From Simplicispira sp. 125 (GTDB taxonomy: Bacteria > Pseudomonadota > Gammaproteobacteria > Burkholderiales > Burkholderiaceae_C): 64,000 bases of DNA. The notes under the pieces are model-generated. The model was not told where the DNA came from. It searched no databases and saw nothing but the letters and a program-made list of their open reading frames with translations. This document shows, piece by piece, positions 42,120-51,435 of this stretch (position 1 is its first letter; each line of letters begins with the position of its first letter). The stretch lies in contig NZ_QEKM01000001.1 of NCBI RefSeq assembly GCF_003096555.1, positions 1,054,001 through 1,118,000 of the forward strand, written 5' to 3'. A program made the position numbers and the translations under genes.

Positions 42120-44735
42120 ATTCTCTTGTCCGTTCTGCGCCAGAAAGTCTTGCGCAAAGCGCTGCAGCACGCCGCCAGCGGCGTAGATCGACACTTCTTC
42201 GGCGGTGTCGAGGCGGCAGGTCACCGGCACCTCGACCTGTTCACCATTCTTGCGCGCGATGACCAGCGCCAGCGTGGCGCCGGGGGTGCGCTGGCCGCGC
42301 ACGTCAAACACTTCACTGCCGTCGATCTGCAGCGTGTGGCGCGTGGTGCCGGGTTGGAATTGCAGCGGCAGCACGCCCATGCCGACCAGGTTGGTGCGGT
42401 GGATGCGCTCAAAGCCCTCGGCGGCGATGGCTTCGACGCCCGCCAGGCGCACGCCTTTGGCGGCCCAGTCGCGCGAGCTGCCCTGGCCGTAGTCGGCGCC
42501 GGCAATGATGATGAGCGGCTGGCGGCGCTGCATATAGGTCTCGATCGCCTCCCACATGCGCACCACCTGGCCCTCGGGTTCGATGCGGGTGAGCGAGCCT
42601 TTTTGCACCTGGCCATCGACCACGGCCATCTCGTTGATGAGCTGCGGGTTGGCAAAGGTGGCGCGCTGGGCCGTCAGGTGGTCGCCCCGGTGCGTGGCAT
42701 ACGAGTTGAAGTCTTCCTCGGGCAGGCCCATTTTGTGCAGGTATTCGCCCGCTGCGCTGTCCAACAAAATGGCGTTCGACGGCGAAAGGTGGTCGGTGGT
42801 GATGTTGTCGGGCAGCACGGCCAGCGGGCGCAGGCCCTGCAGCGTGCGCTCTCCCGCCAGCGCGCCTTCCCAATAGGGCGGGCGGCGGATGTAGGTGCTT
42901 TGCGGGCGCCAGTCGTAGAGCGGGTCGATGTGGTTGCCGGTCACAACGCCGAGCTTGAACATCGGCTCGTACACCTGGCGAAAATGCGCCGGCTTGACGC
43001 TGTGCGCCACCACGGCGTCGATCTCTGCGTCGCTGGGCCAGAGGTCTTTGAGCGTGACCGGCTGGCCGCTCTGGTCCATGCTGAGCACGTCTTTTTCAAT
43101 GTCAAAGCGGATGGTGCCGGCAATGGCGTAGGCCACCACCAGCGGCGGCGAGGCCAAGAATGCCTGCTGGGCGTACGGGTGGATGCGCCCGTCGAAGTTG
43201 CGGTTGCCCGACAGCACGGCGGTGGCGTAGAGGCCCCGGTCAATGATTTCTTGCTGGATGGCGGGGTCGAGCGCGCCGCTCATGCCGTTGCAGGTGGTGC
43301 AGGCAAAGCCGACGATGCCAAAGCCCAGCTGCTCCAGCTCTTTCAGCAAACCGGCGTCTTGCAAATACAGCTCGACCGCTTTCGAGCCGGGTGCCAGCGA
43401 GGTTTTGACCCAGGGCTTGCGCGCCAAGCCCCGTGCATTGGCGTTGCGCGCCAGCAGAGCCGCTGCGATGACGTTGCGCGGGTTGCTGGTGTTGGTGCAG
43501 CTGGTGATGGCGGCAATGATGACGGCGCCGTCGGGCATCAGGCCCTCGGCCTCTTGGTCGCGGGCCATTTGCAGCTTGACCGGGCCGGCAATGCCGCGTG
43601 CGGTCAGGTCAGCGGTAGGCAGGCGTTTGTGCGGGTTGGACGGCCCGGCCATGTTGCGCACCACGCTGGACAAATCAAAGCGCAGCACGCGCTCGTATTC
43701 GGCGGTCGCCAGCGCGTCGGCCCACAGGCCGGTGCGCTTGGCATAGGTTTCGACCAGCCTGACCTGCGCGTCGTCGCGGCCGGTCAGGCGCAGGTAGTCG
43801 ATGGTTTGCTGGTCGATGTAGAACATCGCCGCCGTGGCGCCAAACTCGGGCGTCATGTTGGAGATGGTGGCGCGGTCGCCCAGCGTCAGGGCGCTGGCGC
43901 CGGCGCCGAAAAATTCGAGGTAGGCGCCCACCACCTTTTGTTGGCGCAGGTATTCGGTCAGCGCCAGCACCACGTCGGTGGCGGTGATACCGGGCTGGGG
44001 CTGGCCGGTCAGCTCGACGCCGACGATGTCGGGCAAGCGCATCCACGAGGCGCGCCCCAGCATCACGCTCTCGGCCTCCAGACCGCCTACGCCAATGGCA
44101 ATCACGCCCAGCGCATCGACATGCGGCGTGTGGCTGTCGGTGCCGACCAGCGTGTCGGGGAAGGCCACGCCATCGCGCGAATGCACCACCGGAGACATTC
44201 TTTCGAGGTTGATCTGGTGCATGATCCCGTTCCCCGGCGGGATCACCTCGACGTTTTTGAAGGCGGTTTTGCACCACTCGATGAAGTGGAAGCGGTCTTC
44301 GTTGCGGCGGTCTTCCACGGCGCGGTTCTTGGCGAAAGCGTCAGGGTCGAAGCCGGCAAATTCCACCGCCAGCGAATGGTCCACGATGAGCTGCGTGGGC
44401 ACCACCGGGTTGACCTGCGCCGGGTCGCCGCCGCGCTCGGCAATGGCGTCGCGCAGGCCGGCCAGATCGACCAGCGCCGTCTGCCCCAGGATGTCGTGGC
44501 ACACCACGCGCGCCGGAAACCACGGAAAGTCCAGATCCCTCTTGCGCTCTATCAGTTGCTGGAGCGAGGCGGTGAGCGTGGCCGGGTCGCAGCGGCGCAC
44601 CAGGTTTTCTGCATGGACGCGCGCCGTGTAGGGCAGCTTGGCGTAGGCGCCGGGGGCGATGGCCTCGACGGCGTCGCGGGCGTCGAAGTAGTCCAGCGCG
44701 GTGCCGGGCAGGGGTTTGCGGTGTTGGGTGTTCAT
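42087..44735 (-). CDS. acnD: Fe/S-dependent 2-methylcitrate dehydratase AcnD
   Basis: About 882 residues of the aconitase superfamily. The N-terminus 'KPLPGTALDYFDARDAVEAIAPG' is the AcnD form. Iron-sulfur cysteines are in 'AAITSCTNTSNP' and 'FACTTCNGMSG', and the swivel domain has 'GADYGQGSSRDWAAKG'. It dehydrates 2-methylcitrate to 2-methylaconitate, with PrpF as isomerase partner. The start is ATG 44735 (or the adjacent ATG at 44738), 29 bases after prpC. The C-terminal tail is encoded by a dispersed repeat element. Confidence 0.95.
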   Translation of the reverse strand: MNTQHRKPLPGTALDYFDARDAVEAIAPGAYAKLPYTARVHAENLVRRCDPATLTASLQQLIERKRDLDFPWFPARVVCHDILGQTALVDLAGLRDAIAERGGDPAQVNPVVPTQLIVDHSLAVEFAGFDPDAFAKNRAVEDRRNEDRFHFIEWCKTAFKNVEVIPPGNGIMHQINLERMSPVVHSRDGVAFPDTLVGTDSHTPHVDALGVIAIGVGGLEAESVMLGRASWMRLPDIVGVELTGQPQPGITATDVVLALTEYLRQQKVVGAYLEFFGAGASALTLGDRATISNMTPEFGATAAMFYIDQQTIDYLRLTGRDDAQVRLVETYAKRTGLWADALATAEYERVLRFDLSSVVRNMAGPSNPHKRLPTADLTARGIAGPVKLQMARDQEAEGLMPDGAVIIAAITSCTNTSNPRNVIAAALLARNANARGLARKPWVKTSLAPGSKAVELYLQDAGLLKELEQLGFGIVGFACTTCNGMSGALDPAIQQEIIDRGLYATAVLSGNRNFDGRIHPYAQQAFLASPPLVVAYAIAGTIRFDIEKDVLSMDQSGQPVTLKDLWPSDAEIDAVVAHSVKPAHFRQVYEPMFKLGVVTGNHIDPLYDWRPQSTYIRRPPYWEGALAGERTLQGLRPLAVLPDNITTDHLSPSNAILLDSAAGEYLHKMGLPEEDFNSYATHRGDHLTAQRATFANPQLINEMAVVDGQVQKGSLTRIEPEGQVVRMWEAIETYMQRRQPLIIIAGADYGQGSSRDWAAKGVRLAGVEAIAAEGFERIHRTNLVGMGVLPLQFQPGTTRHTLQIDGSEVFDVRGQRTPGATLALVIARKNGEQVEVPVTCRLDTAEEVSIYAAGGVLQRFAQDFLAQNGQENNEPNKALTQA

Positions 44736-44767
44736 CATGGGGCGGCTGGGGGCAAGCGGATGGATTG

Positions 44768-45922
44768 TTACTGGCGCTCGCTCAAAGGCACGAACACCTT
44801 GTCGTCGGGGCCGGTGTAGTTTGCGCTGGGGCGGATGATTTTGTTGTCGATGCGCTGCTCGATGGCGTGTGCCGCCCAGCCGCTGGTGCGGGCCACCACA
44901 AACAGCGGCGTGAACATGGCGGTCGGCACACCCATCAGGTGGTAGCTGACGGCGCTGAACCAGTCCAGGTTGGGGAACATCTGCTTGGCGTCCCACATCA
45001 CGGCCTCCAGCCGCTCGGCAATGTCGTACATCTTGGTGTTGCTGGCGCTGCCCGAGAGCTGGCGCGCCACACGCTTGATGACCTCGTTGCGCGGGTCGCT
45101 TACGGTGTAGACCGGGTGGCCAAAGCCAATCACCACCTCTTTGGCCTCGACGCGGCGACGGATGTCGGCTTCGGCTTCGCAGGGGCTGTCGTAGCGCTTC
45201 TGGATTTCGAACGCCACCTCGTTGGCGCCGCCGTGCTTGGGGCCGCGCAGCGCGCCAATGCCGCCGGTGATGCACGAATACAGGTCCGAGCCGGTGCCGG
45301 CAATCACGCGGCAGGCAAAGGTGCTGGCGTTGAATTCGTGCTCGGCGTACAGGTTGAGCGAGGTGTGCATGGCGCGCTCCCATTCGGGCGGCGGCGCCTT
45401 GCCGTGCAGCAGGTGCAGAAAGTGCGCGCCAATCGAGTCGTCGTCGGTCTCGACCGCGATGCGCTTGCCCTGCGTGCTCCAGTGGTACCAATACAGCAGC
45501 ATCGAACCCAGCGATGCCAGCAGGCGGTCGGCAATGTCGCGCGCGCCAGGGGTGTTGTGGTCGTCTTTTTCGGGCAGCACGCAGCCCAGGGTCGATACGC
45601 CGGTGCGCACCACGTCCATCGGGTGGCTGCTGGCGGGCAGGTGCTCCAGCGCTTCTTTCACGCTGGCGGGCAGGCCGCGCAGGGCCTTGAGCTTGGCTTT
45701 GTAGGCGCGCAGCTCGGCGGGCGTGGGCAGCTTGCCGTGTACCAGCAGGTGCGCGATTTCTTCAAACTCGCACACATCGGCCATGTCCAGGATGTCGTAA
45801 CCCCGGTAATGCAGGTCGTTGCCGGTCTTGCCGACGGTGCACAGGGCGGTGTTGCCCGCAGTCACGCCGGACAGGGCGACGGATTTTTTCGGTTTGAAGG
45901 TGGGGCTCAGTGTTTCGCTCAT
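44768..45922 (-). CDS. prpC: 2-methylcitrate synthase
   Basis: 384 residues, the short type II-like citrate synthase length typical of PrpC. '[26 protein letters not shown]' is the PrpC N-terminus; the catalytic residues are in '[12 protein letters not shown]', 'GPKHGGANE' and '[12 protein letters not shown]'. It condenses propionyl-CoA with oxaloacetate. With AcnD and PrpF it forms the methylcitrate pathway, fed by MmsA-derived propionyl-CoA from valine. Confidence 0.95.
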   Translation of the reverse strand: MSETLSPTFKPKKSVALSGVTAGNTALCTVGKTGNDLHYRGYDILDMADVCEFEEIAHLLVHGKLPTPAELRAYKAKLKALRGLPASVKEALEHLPASSHPMDVVRTGVSTLGCVLPEKDDHNTPGARDIADRLLASLGSMLLYWYHWSTQGKRIAVETDDDSIGAHFLHLLHGKAPPPEWERAMHTSLNLYAEHEFNASTFACRVIAGTGSDLYSCITGGIGALRGPKHGGANEVAFEIQKRYDSPCEAEADIRRRVEAKEVVIGFGHPVYTVSDPRNEVIKRVARQLSGSASNTKMYDIAERLEAVMWDAKQMFPNLDWFSAVSYHLMGVPTAMFTPLFVVARTSGWAAHAIEQRIDNKIIRPSANYTGPDDKVFVPLSERQ

Positions 45923-45954
45923 GGTGTCTCCTGGATAGAAATGAAGGAAGGAAA

Positions 45955-46353
45955 TCAGTGCGCAAGCGGCTGCGGGCGGCCTTGTGCATCGACGCAGACC
46001 ATCTCGAACATGCCGCGCAGCACCTCGACCGGCTCTGTGTGCGGTCGTTGCGGCGGCATCAGGCCGATGACCTGCACGCTCATCGAGCTGCGCCCGCTGC
46101 GCACCACCTGGCTTGATAGCTCCAGCGCGCGTCCTTGGGGCACGGGGGCCAAAAAATCAACCTGGCTGCAGCGCGCCATCACCACGTCGTGCCCGGCGTG
46201 GCGGCTGGCCGTTACAAAAGCGGCCTTGCTCATCAGCGCCAGGGCTTGGCCCGCAAACAGCGTGCCGTAGTGGTTGGACAGTGGCGGCAGCACCATTTCG
46301 GTGAAGTGCAAAACCGGCGCAAGCACCGGCGAAGGAGGGGTGGTTTGGTGCAT
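45955..46353 (-). CDS. Acyl-CoA thioesterase (hotdog fold)
   Basis: 132 residues. '[36 protein letters not shown]' followed by '[30 protein letters not shown]' is the acyl-CoA thioesterase (YciA-like) pattern. It probably hydrolyses short acyl-CoAs, perhaps relieving propionyl-CoA build-up, and precedes prpC by 32 bases in the same operon. The start at 46353 is immediately preceded by an operator-like repeat. The longer frame is not hotdog sequence. Confidence 0.88.
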   Translation of the reverse strand: MHQTTPPSPVLAPVLHFTEMVLPPLSNHYGTLFAGQALALMSKAAFVTASRHAGHDVVMARCSQVDFLAPVPQGRALELSSQVVRSGRSSMSVQVIGLMPPQRPHTEPVEVLRGMFEMVCVDAQGRPQPLAH

Positions 46354-46354
46354 G

Positions 46355-46372
46355 ATTCGCAATGTACGCAAA
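46355..46372. promoter_or_regulatory. Operator-like direct repeat 1 (TGCG motif)
   Basis: On the minus strand TTTGCGTACATTGCGAAT: two TTGCG units about one helical turn apart, directly upstream of the thioesterase start. Confidence 0.6.
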
Positions 46373-46397
46373 CCATCTGCACTGCAGAAGGACTGAA

Positions 46398-46416
46398 TTG
46401 GCGAATGAATGCGAAG
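46398..46416. promoter_or_regulatory. Operator-like direct repeat 2
   Basis: TTGGCGAATGAATGCGAAG: two (T/G)GCGAA units 10 bases apart, in the middle of the divergent promoter. Confidence 0.55.
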
Positions 46417-46429
46417 TTTTGTGGCGTTA

Positions 46430-46447
46430 TTTGCGAATGTTGCGAAT
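46430..46447. promoter_or_regulatory. Operator-like direct repeat 3
   Basis: TTTGCGAATGTTGCGAAT: two TTGCGAAT units 10 bases apart, 19 bases upstream of the regulator start. Confidence 0.65.
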
Positions 46448-46465
46448 TTCAAGACGAGAAAAACA

Positions 46466-47953
46466 ATGCGAAAAACTTTCATGGGCGTGCAGTTGCGCCG
46501 CCTGCGCGAAGAGCGCGGAATGACCCAGGTGGCTCTGGCGCGTGCGCTGGGGCTTTCGGCCAGCTACCTGAACCAGATCGAGCAGAACCAGCGGCCCATG
46601 ACGGTGCCGGTGCTGCTCAAGATCAACGCCGAACTGGGTGTGGACGTGCAGCGCTTCTCGGACGACGAAGAGGCCCGCCTGGTGGCTGGCTTGTGCGATG
46701 TGCTGGCCGACCAGCCGCCCAGCACTGCACCCGTGGGTGCGGGGGGGATTGCGGGCACGGCCACCCAGGTGTCGATGGCTGAAATCCGCGAGCTGGCGGC
46801 CAGCATGCCCGCCGTGGCACGCACGCTGATGGGCTTGCACACCCGCCACCGGCAGGCGCTCGAGCGCATCGAGGCCTTGTCCGAGCGCCTGGGCGATGAG
46901 CGCGGCACGCAGGGCGGGGCGGCGCTGCCGCCCATGGCCTATGAAGAGGTACGCGACTACTTTTTTGCCCACCACAACCACATGGCCGAGCTGGACGATG
47001 CGGCCGAGCGCTGCGCTGCGCAGTGGCAGCTGGAGCCGCGCCGTGCCGAAGCGGCCCTGGTGCAGCGGCTAGCGCAGGCACACAGCGTACGTGTCGTCAC
47101 GTCGGGCCCCGATGCGCCCGTACTGGCCGGGGGCGCCCAGCGCCTGTACGACCCGGCGGTCGGCGTGCTCTATCTGGCCAGCCTGCTGGAGCCGGGCCAA
47201 CGCAATTTTCAGCTGGCAACGCAGCTGGCGTTTCTGGAAATGGAGCCCGTTCTGCAGCGCCTGGCCCAGGACGCTCGCCTGTCGAGCCCGCAGGCGCGCC
47301 AGCTGGCGCGCATTGGCCTGGCAAATTACTTTGCGGGTGCGCTGCTCATGCCTTACACCGCCTTCCTGCAGGCCGCTGAGGCCGAGCGCTACGACATCGA
47401 GCGGCTGGGGCAGCGCTTTGGCGTCGGTTTCGAGGCGGTGTGCCACCGCTTGTCGATGTTGCAGCGGCCCCAGGCGCGCGGCGTGCCGTTCATCTTTATT
47501 CGGGTGGACCGGGCGGGCAACATCTCCAAACGCCAGTCGGCCACGCATTTCCACTTCTCGCGCGTGGGTGGCACGTGCCCTTTGTGGAATGTGTACGAGG
47601 CCTTTGCCCAGCCCGGGCGCATCGTCACGCAACTGGCGCGCATGCCCGACGGGCGCACCTATCTGTGGGTGGCGCGCACCGTGCAGCACAGCGGCGGTGC
47701 CTGGGGCGCACCGGGCAAGCTGCACGCGGTGGCACTGGGCTGCGACATCCAGCACGCGCCGCGCTGGGTGTATGCCCAGGGGCTGAACCTGACCGACCCG
47801 GCCGCCGCCGTGCCCATCGGCATGGGCTGCAAGGTGTGTGAGCGCACCGACTGCCCGCAACGCGCCTTCCCGCCCATGGGCCGCGAGGTGGCCGTTGACG
47901 AGCGTCGCAGCACGCTGGCACCGTACCCGGTGGTGCAGGCGCGGGCCGGGTAG
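46466..47953 (+). CDS. XRE-family short-chain fatty-acyl regulator (ScfR/RamB/PrpR-like)
   Basis: 495 residues. The HTH_3 domain is at about 5-60 ('GVQLRRLREERGMTQVALARALGLSASYLNQIEQNQRP'). A central IrrE/ImmA-like segment ('LARIGLANYFAGALLMPYTAFLQAAE') lacks an obvious zinc HExxH. The C-terminal domain ends with the cysteine cluster 'GMGCKVCERTDCPQRAFPP', the DUF2083 form of regulators that sense short-chain acyl-CoA or Fe-S status. It is divergent from the thioesterase-prpC-acnD operon and likely controls it through the three TGCGAA repeats. It is unrelated to the sigma-54 PrpR also in this window. Confidence 0.9.
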   Translation: MRKTFMGVQLRRLREERGMTQVALARALGLSASYLNQIEQNQRPMTVPVLLKINAELGVDVQRFSDDEEARLVAGLCDVLADQPPSTAPVGAGGIAGTATQVSMAEIRELAASMPAVARTLMGLHTRHRQALERIEALSERLGDERGTQGGAALPPMAYEEVRDYFFAHHNHMAELDDAAERCAAQWQLEPRRAEAALVQRLAQAHSVRVVTSGPDAPVLAGGAQRLYDPAVGVLYLASLLEPGQRNFQLATQLAFLEMEPVLQRLAQDARLSSPQARQLARIGLANYFAGALLMPYTAFLQAAEAERYDIERLGQRFGVGFEAVCHRLSMLQRPQARGVPFIFIRVDRAGNISKRQSATHFHFSRVGGTCPLWNVYEAFAQPGRIVTQLARMPDGRTYLWVARTVQHSGGAWGAPGKLHAVALGCDIQHAPRWVYAQGLNLTDPAAAVPIGMGCKVCERTDCPQRAFPPMGREVAVDERRSTLAPYPVVQARAG

Positions 47954-47970
47954 GGCCTGTTTTTTGTACC

Positions 47971-48040
47971 ATTGAAAAGCTATAAAAATAATAGCTATTA
48001 GCGCTTTACCATAAAGCGTTTTAAGCTGTTTTTGCTTAAA
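47971..48040. repeat. Dispersed palindromic element
   Basis: AATAATAGCTATTAGCGCTT then CATAAAGCGTTTTAAGCTG, between the convergent regulator and DUF1501 genes, ending within 10 bases of the DUF1501 stop codon. It probably acts as a terminator hairpin. Confidence 0.75.
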
Positions 48041-48046
48041 AATTTG

Positions 48047-49456
48047 TCATGCCACCATGAAGCCCAGGTCCTTTTCAGTGAACTGGCTCAATCGGGGCAG
48101 CACCAGGGGCAGATCGGATGCGGACACACCAAACCAGCGTGCCAGCGTTCCGGCATATTGCTCAACCGCCAGGGCGGGCAGGAGGCGCCCCTGGCCCACA
48201 TCGTCGGGGCCGTTGTTGGCGGGCAGGGGCGCAGGCCCCACAAAACGGCCTCCTTGCACCGCGCCGCCCAGCACAAACTGCGCCGCACCCCAACCATGGT
48301 CAGATCCGTCGTTGTTGCTGACCAGCGTGCGGCCAAAGTCGGATGCCGTGAAGGCGGTGACCTGCGAGGCGATGCCCAGCACTTCGGTAGCGCGGTAGAA
48401 CGCGGCCAGTGCGTTGCCTACCTGGCCCAGCAGGCCCGGGTGAACGCCCAACTGGTTGTCGTGCGTGTCGAACCCACCAATCGAAACAAAAAACACCTGC
48501 CGTTTGGCGCCCAATTGTTGGCGTGCAGCGATCATGCGAGCCACCAGCGCCAACTGGTCGGCCAGCCGGTTGCCCGTGGGGAAGGGCGTGGGCACGGGCG
48601 TGCCAGCCAGTGCACTGGTGAGTAATTCGCCCGACTGGATGCTGCGCTGTGCAATCCGGGCATGCTCGTTGGCCAGCCAGTGCGGTGACGATGCCGTCAT
48701 GAGTTGGCGCAGCGCCTGGGATGCCGCGCTGGAGCCAAAAAGCGGACTCTTGATGCCGGTGACAGGCACGGGTCCGCTGGTCGTTACTTGGTAGGGAATG
48801 GCCGTGTCGCCCGACAGAAACACCGCATTGCCGGAGACGTTAATGCACGTGAAGGTGGAGATGCCATTGCTGGCGACGGCCAGGTCACCCAGCCGCCCGC
48901 CCCAGCCCCGCACGGCGCCCTCGGCCGAGGACGCCTGCCAGTACGACTGCTGGTCGTTGTGCGAAAAAAGCTTGGGGGGCAGCGGCACCGAGCGCGCCAT
49001 GTACTGCGCCTTGGTGGTGGGCTGGGCCAGCGTGCCCACGTTGTGCAGCACCGCCAGATGGCCTTGGTTGAACAAGGGCAGCAGCCCCGCTGACAGCGTA
49101 GGCGCCAGGGCAAACTGGCGGCCATCGGTGGCAGCGGTTGTGGGTTGCAGAACGCAGGGCGCCAGGGCATCGCGGCTGTAGGCGATGTTGCTGCGCAACC
49201 CCTGGTAGAGCGCGTGGTGCGTGGTGTCGTAGGGCACCAGCGTGTTCCAGTGGTCGTTGCCCCCTTGCAGAAAAACGCAGACCAGCGCCTTGTAGTCGGG
49301 GGCGCTTTGGGCCGCCGCGTCGCTGATGGCGGAAAGGGTCAACGCCCAGGGCGCGGCGCTGGCCGCCAGAGACAAGGCGCCGCCACGGCGCAGAAAGGCC
49401 CGGCGCGATGCACTGTCGGGGTCAAACGGGTGGGGTGCGTGCATGGGCGGTCTCAT
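48047..49456 (-). CDS. DUF1501 domain-containing exported protein
   Basis: 469 residues. The N-terminus has a twin-arginine-type signal ('SRRAFLRRGGALSLAASAAPWAL', residues about 17-39). The body has the DUF1501 pattern ('ALVCVFLQGGNDHWNTLVPYD', 'VSIGGFDTHDNQ', 'FGRTLVSNNDGSDHGWG'), which resembles the alkaline-phosphatase/sulfatase fold. Its ATG overlaps the stop codon of the upstream DUF1800 gene, and these two families almost always occur together; their joint function is unknown. Confidence 0.92.
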   Translation of the reverse strand: MRPPMHAPHPFDPDSASRRAFLRRGGALSLAASAAPWALTLSAISDAAAQSAPDYKALVCVFLQGGNDHWNTLVPYDTTHHALYQGLRSNIAYSRDALAPCVLQPTTAATDGRQFALAPTLSAGLLPLFNQGHLAVLHNVGTLAQPTTKAQYMARSVPLPPKLFSHNDQQSYWQASSAEGAVRGWGGRLGDLAVASNGISTFTCINVSGNAVFLSGDTAIPYQVTTSGPVPVTGIKSPLFGSSAASQALRQLMTASSPHWLANEHARIAQRSIQSGELLTSALAGTPVPTPFPTGNRLADQLALVARMIAARQQLGAKRQVFFVSIGGFDTHDNQLGVHPGLLGQVGNALAAFYRATEVLGIASQVTAFTASDFGRTLVSNNDGSDHGWGAAQFVLGGAVQGGRFVGPAPLPANNGPDDVGQGRLLPALAVEQYAGTLARWFGVSASDLPLVLPRLSQFTEKDLGFMVA

Positions 49457-51192
49457 TTCTGAACGATGTAGTCGGGCGCTGCCAGCACCAGGGTCAGCGC
49501 GGCGTACACGCGGTTTTGCAGGTCGGCGCCGACCTTGGTGGGCATGGCATTGACGGCGGCCACCACCGTGGCCACCGTGGCGGCCGAAAGCTGGCCGCCG
49601 GCCAGGACCACTTGCAGCTCGGCCACCAATGCGGCGCCGTCAGGCGCCAGGCCCAACAAACTGCCGTATTCCAGGCGCAAGTCGCCCACGTTTTTGCTCG
49701 CTACGGCACGTTGCATGAAGTTCACATAGCCCGCCACGGTGGACTCGTTGGTGATCTGGAATTCCGGCGCTACCAGTCCCTGGGATGACAGGGCCGTATT
49801 GGGCGGCACATAACCCGGCCGGAAAAAATTGAACACCGAGGACGACCGCAGCGGGCTCTGGCCCAAGCGTGAACCAGGATCAGACAAGTCGCCCACGTCC
49901 CAGGCCTGGGCGGACGAAGTGGCACCAAAAGCCCGCGCCCAGTGCACAAAGCGGTGCACGGGTTCGCGCAGCTTGCCCCACGATGGGTCTTGTAGGCGGG
50001 TTGCGCTGCGAGCCGTTGGGTCCAACAAGATCGCCCGCACGACGGCGCGCAAGTCGCCCCGCACGCCCTGTCCGTTGTTGGCAAACACGGCCGCTACCCG
50101 GCGCACATAGGCGCCGCTGGGGTTGCTGGTAACGAGCCGCTGGATGAGCTGGCGGCTCACAAAGGGGGGTACGTTGGGGTGGGCAAACAGCGTGTCGAGT
50201 GCCGTGCGCAACGCGGCGCGGGCCTCGGTGCCATCCGCAATGTTGGCGCCTAGGAACTGTTTGGCACCGGTTTCGTAGCGCGAAGGCACTTGTGCCATGG
50301 GCCGGACCATCAGCTCCGGAGAGTAGGGCTTGGACAAGCCGGTGCTATCAAGGTCCCACCCGGTGAAGACACGTGCCAGGCCGCTCACATCTTCGCCGCG
50401 GTAGGTTTCCACAGGGTTGCCGCCGCGAACGACGGGGGTACCGTCGTCCTGCAACTGCACCAAGCCAATGGTGAAAAGCTGCATCAACTCGCGGGCGTAG
50501 TTTTCGTCGGGCTGGCTGCCTGTTTTGGGGTTGGCCTTGGCGTTGCCGCGGTAGGTGAGGTAGTAACCCATTGCGGGGCTCAACGTCAGAGCCTCCAGCA
50601 ATTGGCGGTAATTGCCAAAAGCGTGGGTTTGCAAAATGTCGAGATAGTTGCCCAGCGCAAACTGGCGCCAGGCGCTGTCCACCCCCAAAACAGAAACCAC
50701 ACAGATTTCCGACAAGGCCAGCACCACCCGCTGGCGCAAGGCGTCAGCGCCCCCGATAAAGGCCCGCCAGACCGTGTTGTCCATACCGCGCTGGCTGTAC
50801 CGGAACTCTTCGGCGTCGTAGCCGTTGGCATAGAGCCAGGCCACATGGCTGGACGTAGGCGGTAGCGCGAATTGTTCGGTCAGCCAGTCGTTCAGGGGGC
50901 GGCGCGCAAGCGCCTGGATTTCGGCCCGCCCGGCACCCAGCGTGGCCTGGCCCAGAAAGAGTGCTGTTTCTTCCAGGCTGCGGGTGTCAGGCAAAGACGG
51001 CCCTGCGCCATCTGGCTCCGGAACGCCGGTGTCCGGGTTGGCCTCTCCATCGCTTCCCCCGCCGCAGGCAGCGAGCGCCAGCGTGCTGGCAGCGACTATG
51101 GCAGGGGTTGCTATGAGGTGCCGTGGGGCTGTGACAGGACGGGTTTCAGAGACCGGTTCGGCGTCCAGGGAAAGTGAGGGGGGTGCTGTCAC
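49453..51192 (-). CDS. DUF1800 domain-containing lipoprotein-like protein
   Basis: 579 residues. An N-terminal hydrophobic segment ending 'ASTLALAACGGGSDGE' is a probable lipobox (Cys near residue 43). The DUF1800 domain follows ('FLGQATLGAGRAEIQALARRPLNDWLTEQF', 'NYARELMQLFTIGLVQL', 'VYRGEDVSGLARVFTGWDL'-type blocks). The start is GTG at 51192; the signal is preceded by about 26 residues, so a later start is possible. It forms a translationally coupled pair with the DUF1501 gene. Confidence 0.9.
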   Translation of the reverse strand: MTAPPSLSLDAEPVSETRPVTAPRHLIATPAIVAASTLALAACGGGSDGEANPDTGVPEPDGAGPSLPDTRSLEETALFLGQATLGAGRAEIQALARRPLNDWLTEQFALPPTSSHVAWLYANGYDAEEFRYSQRGMDNTVWRAFIGGADALRQRVVLALSEICVVSVLGVDSAWRQFALGNYLDILQTHAFGNYRQLLEALTLSPAMGYYLTYRGNAKANPKTGSQPDENYARELMQLFTIGLVQLQDDGTPVVRGGNPVETYRGEDVSGLARVFTGWDLDSTGLSKPYSPELMVRPMAQVPSRYETGAKQFLGANIADGTEARAALRTALDTLFAHPNVPPFVSRQLIQRLVTSNPSGAYVRRVAAVFANNGQGVRGDLRAVVRAILLDPTARSATRLQDPSWGKLREPVHRFVHWARAFGATSSAQAWDVGDLSDPGSRLGQSPLRSSSVFNFFRPGYVPPNTALSSQGLVAPEFQITNESTVAGYVNFMQRAVASKNVGDLRLEYGSLLGLAPDGAALVAELQVVLAGGQLSAATVATVVAAVNAMPTKVGADLQNRVYAALTLVLAAPDYIVQK

Positions 51193-51435
51193 AGTGATTT
51201 CCTGCAGAGTCGTTCGTCTAGTCTGGCATGCCTAATGGCCGCCCTGGTGGCCTGCAACAACCGTGCACTGGTTGTTTCCAAGTTTTACAAGCACGCACAT
51301 GGGGTGCGCACAGCTAGTTGCGGTGCAGCGCTCGGGTAACATTGGCGGCTTGTCGGTTGGCTGCCACAGGGCTGTTGGCCGCGCCGTGACTGGCGCTGGC
51401 TTTGTGCCCGCGGCGCTGGCCTTACTGGGTGATCC

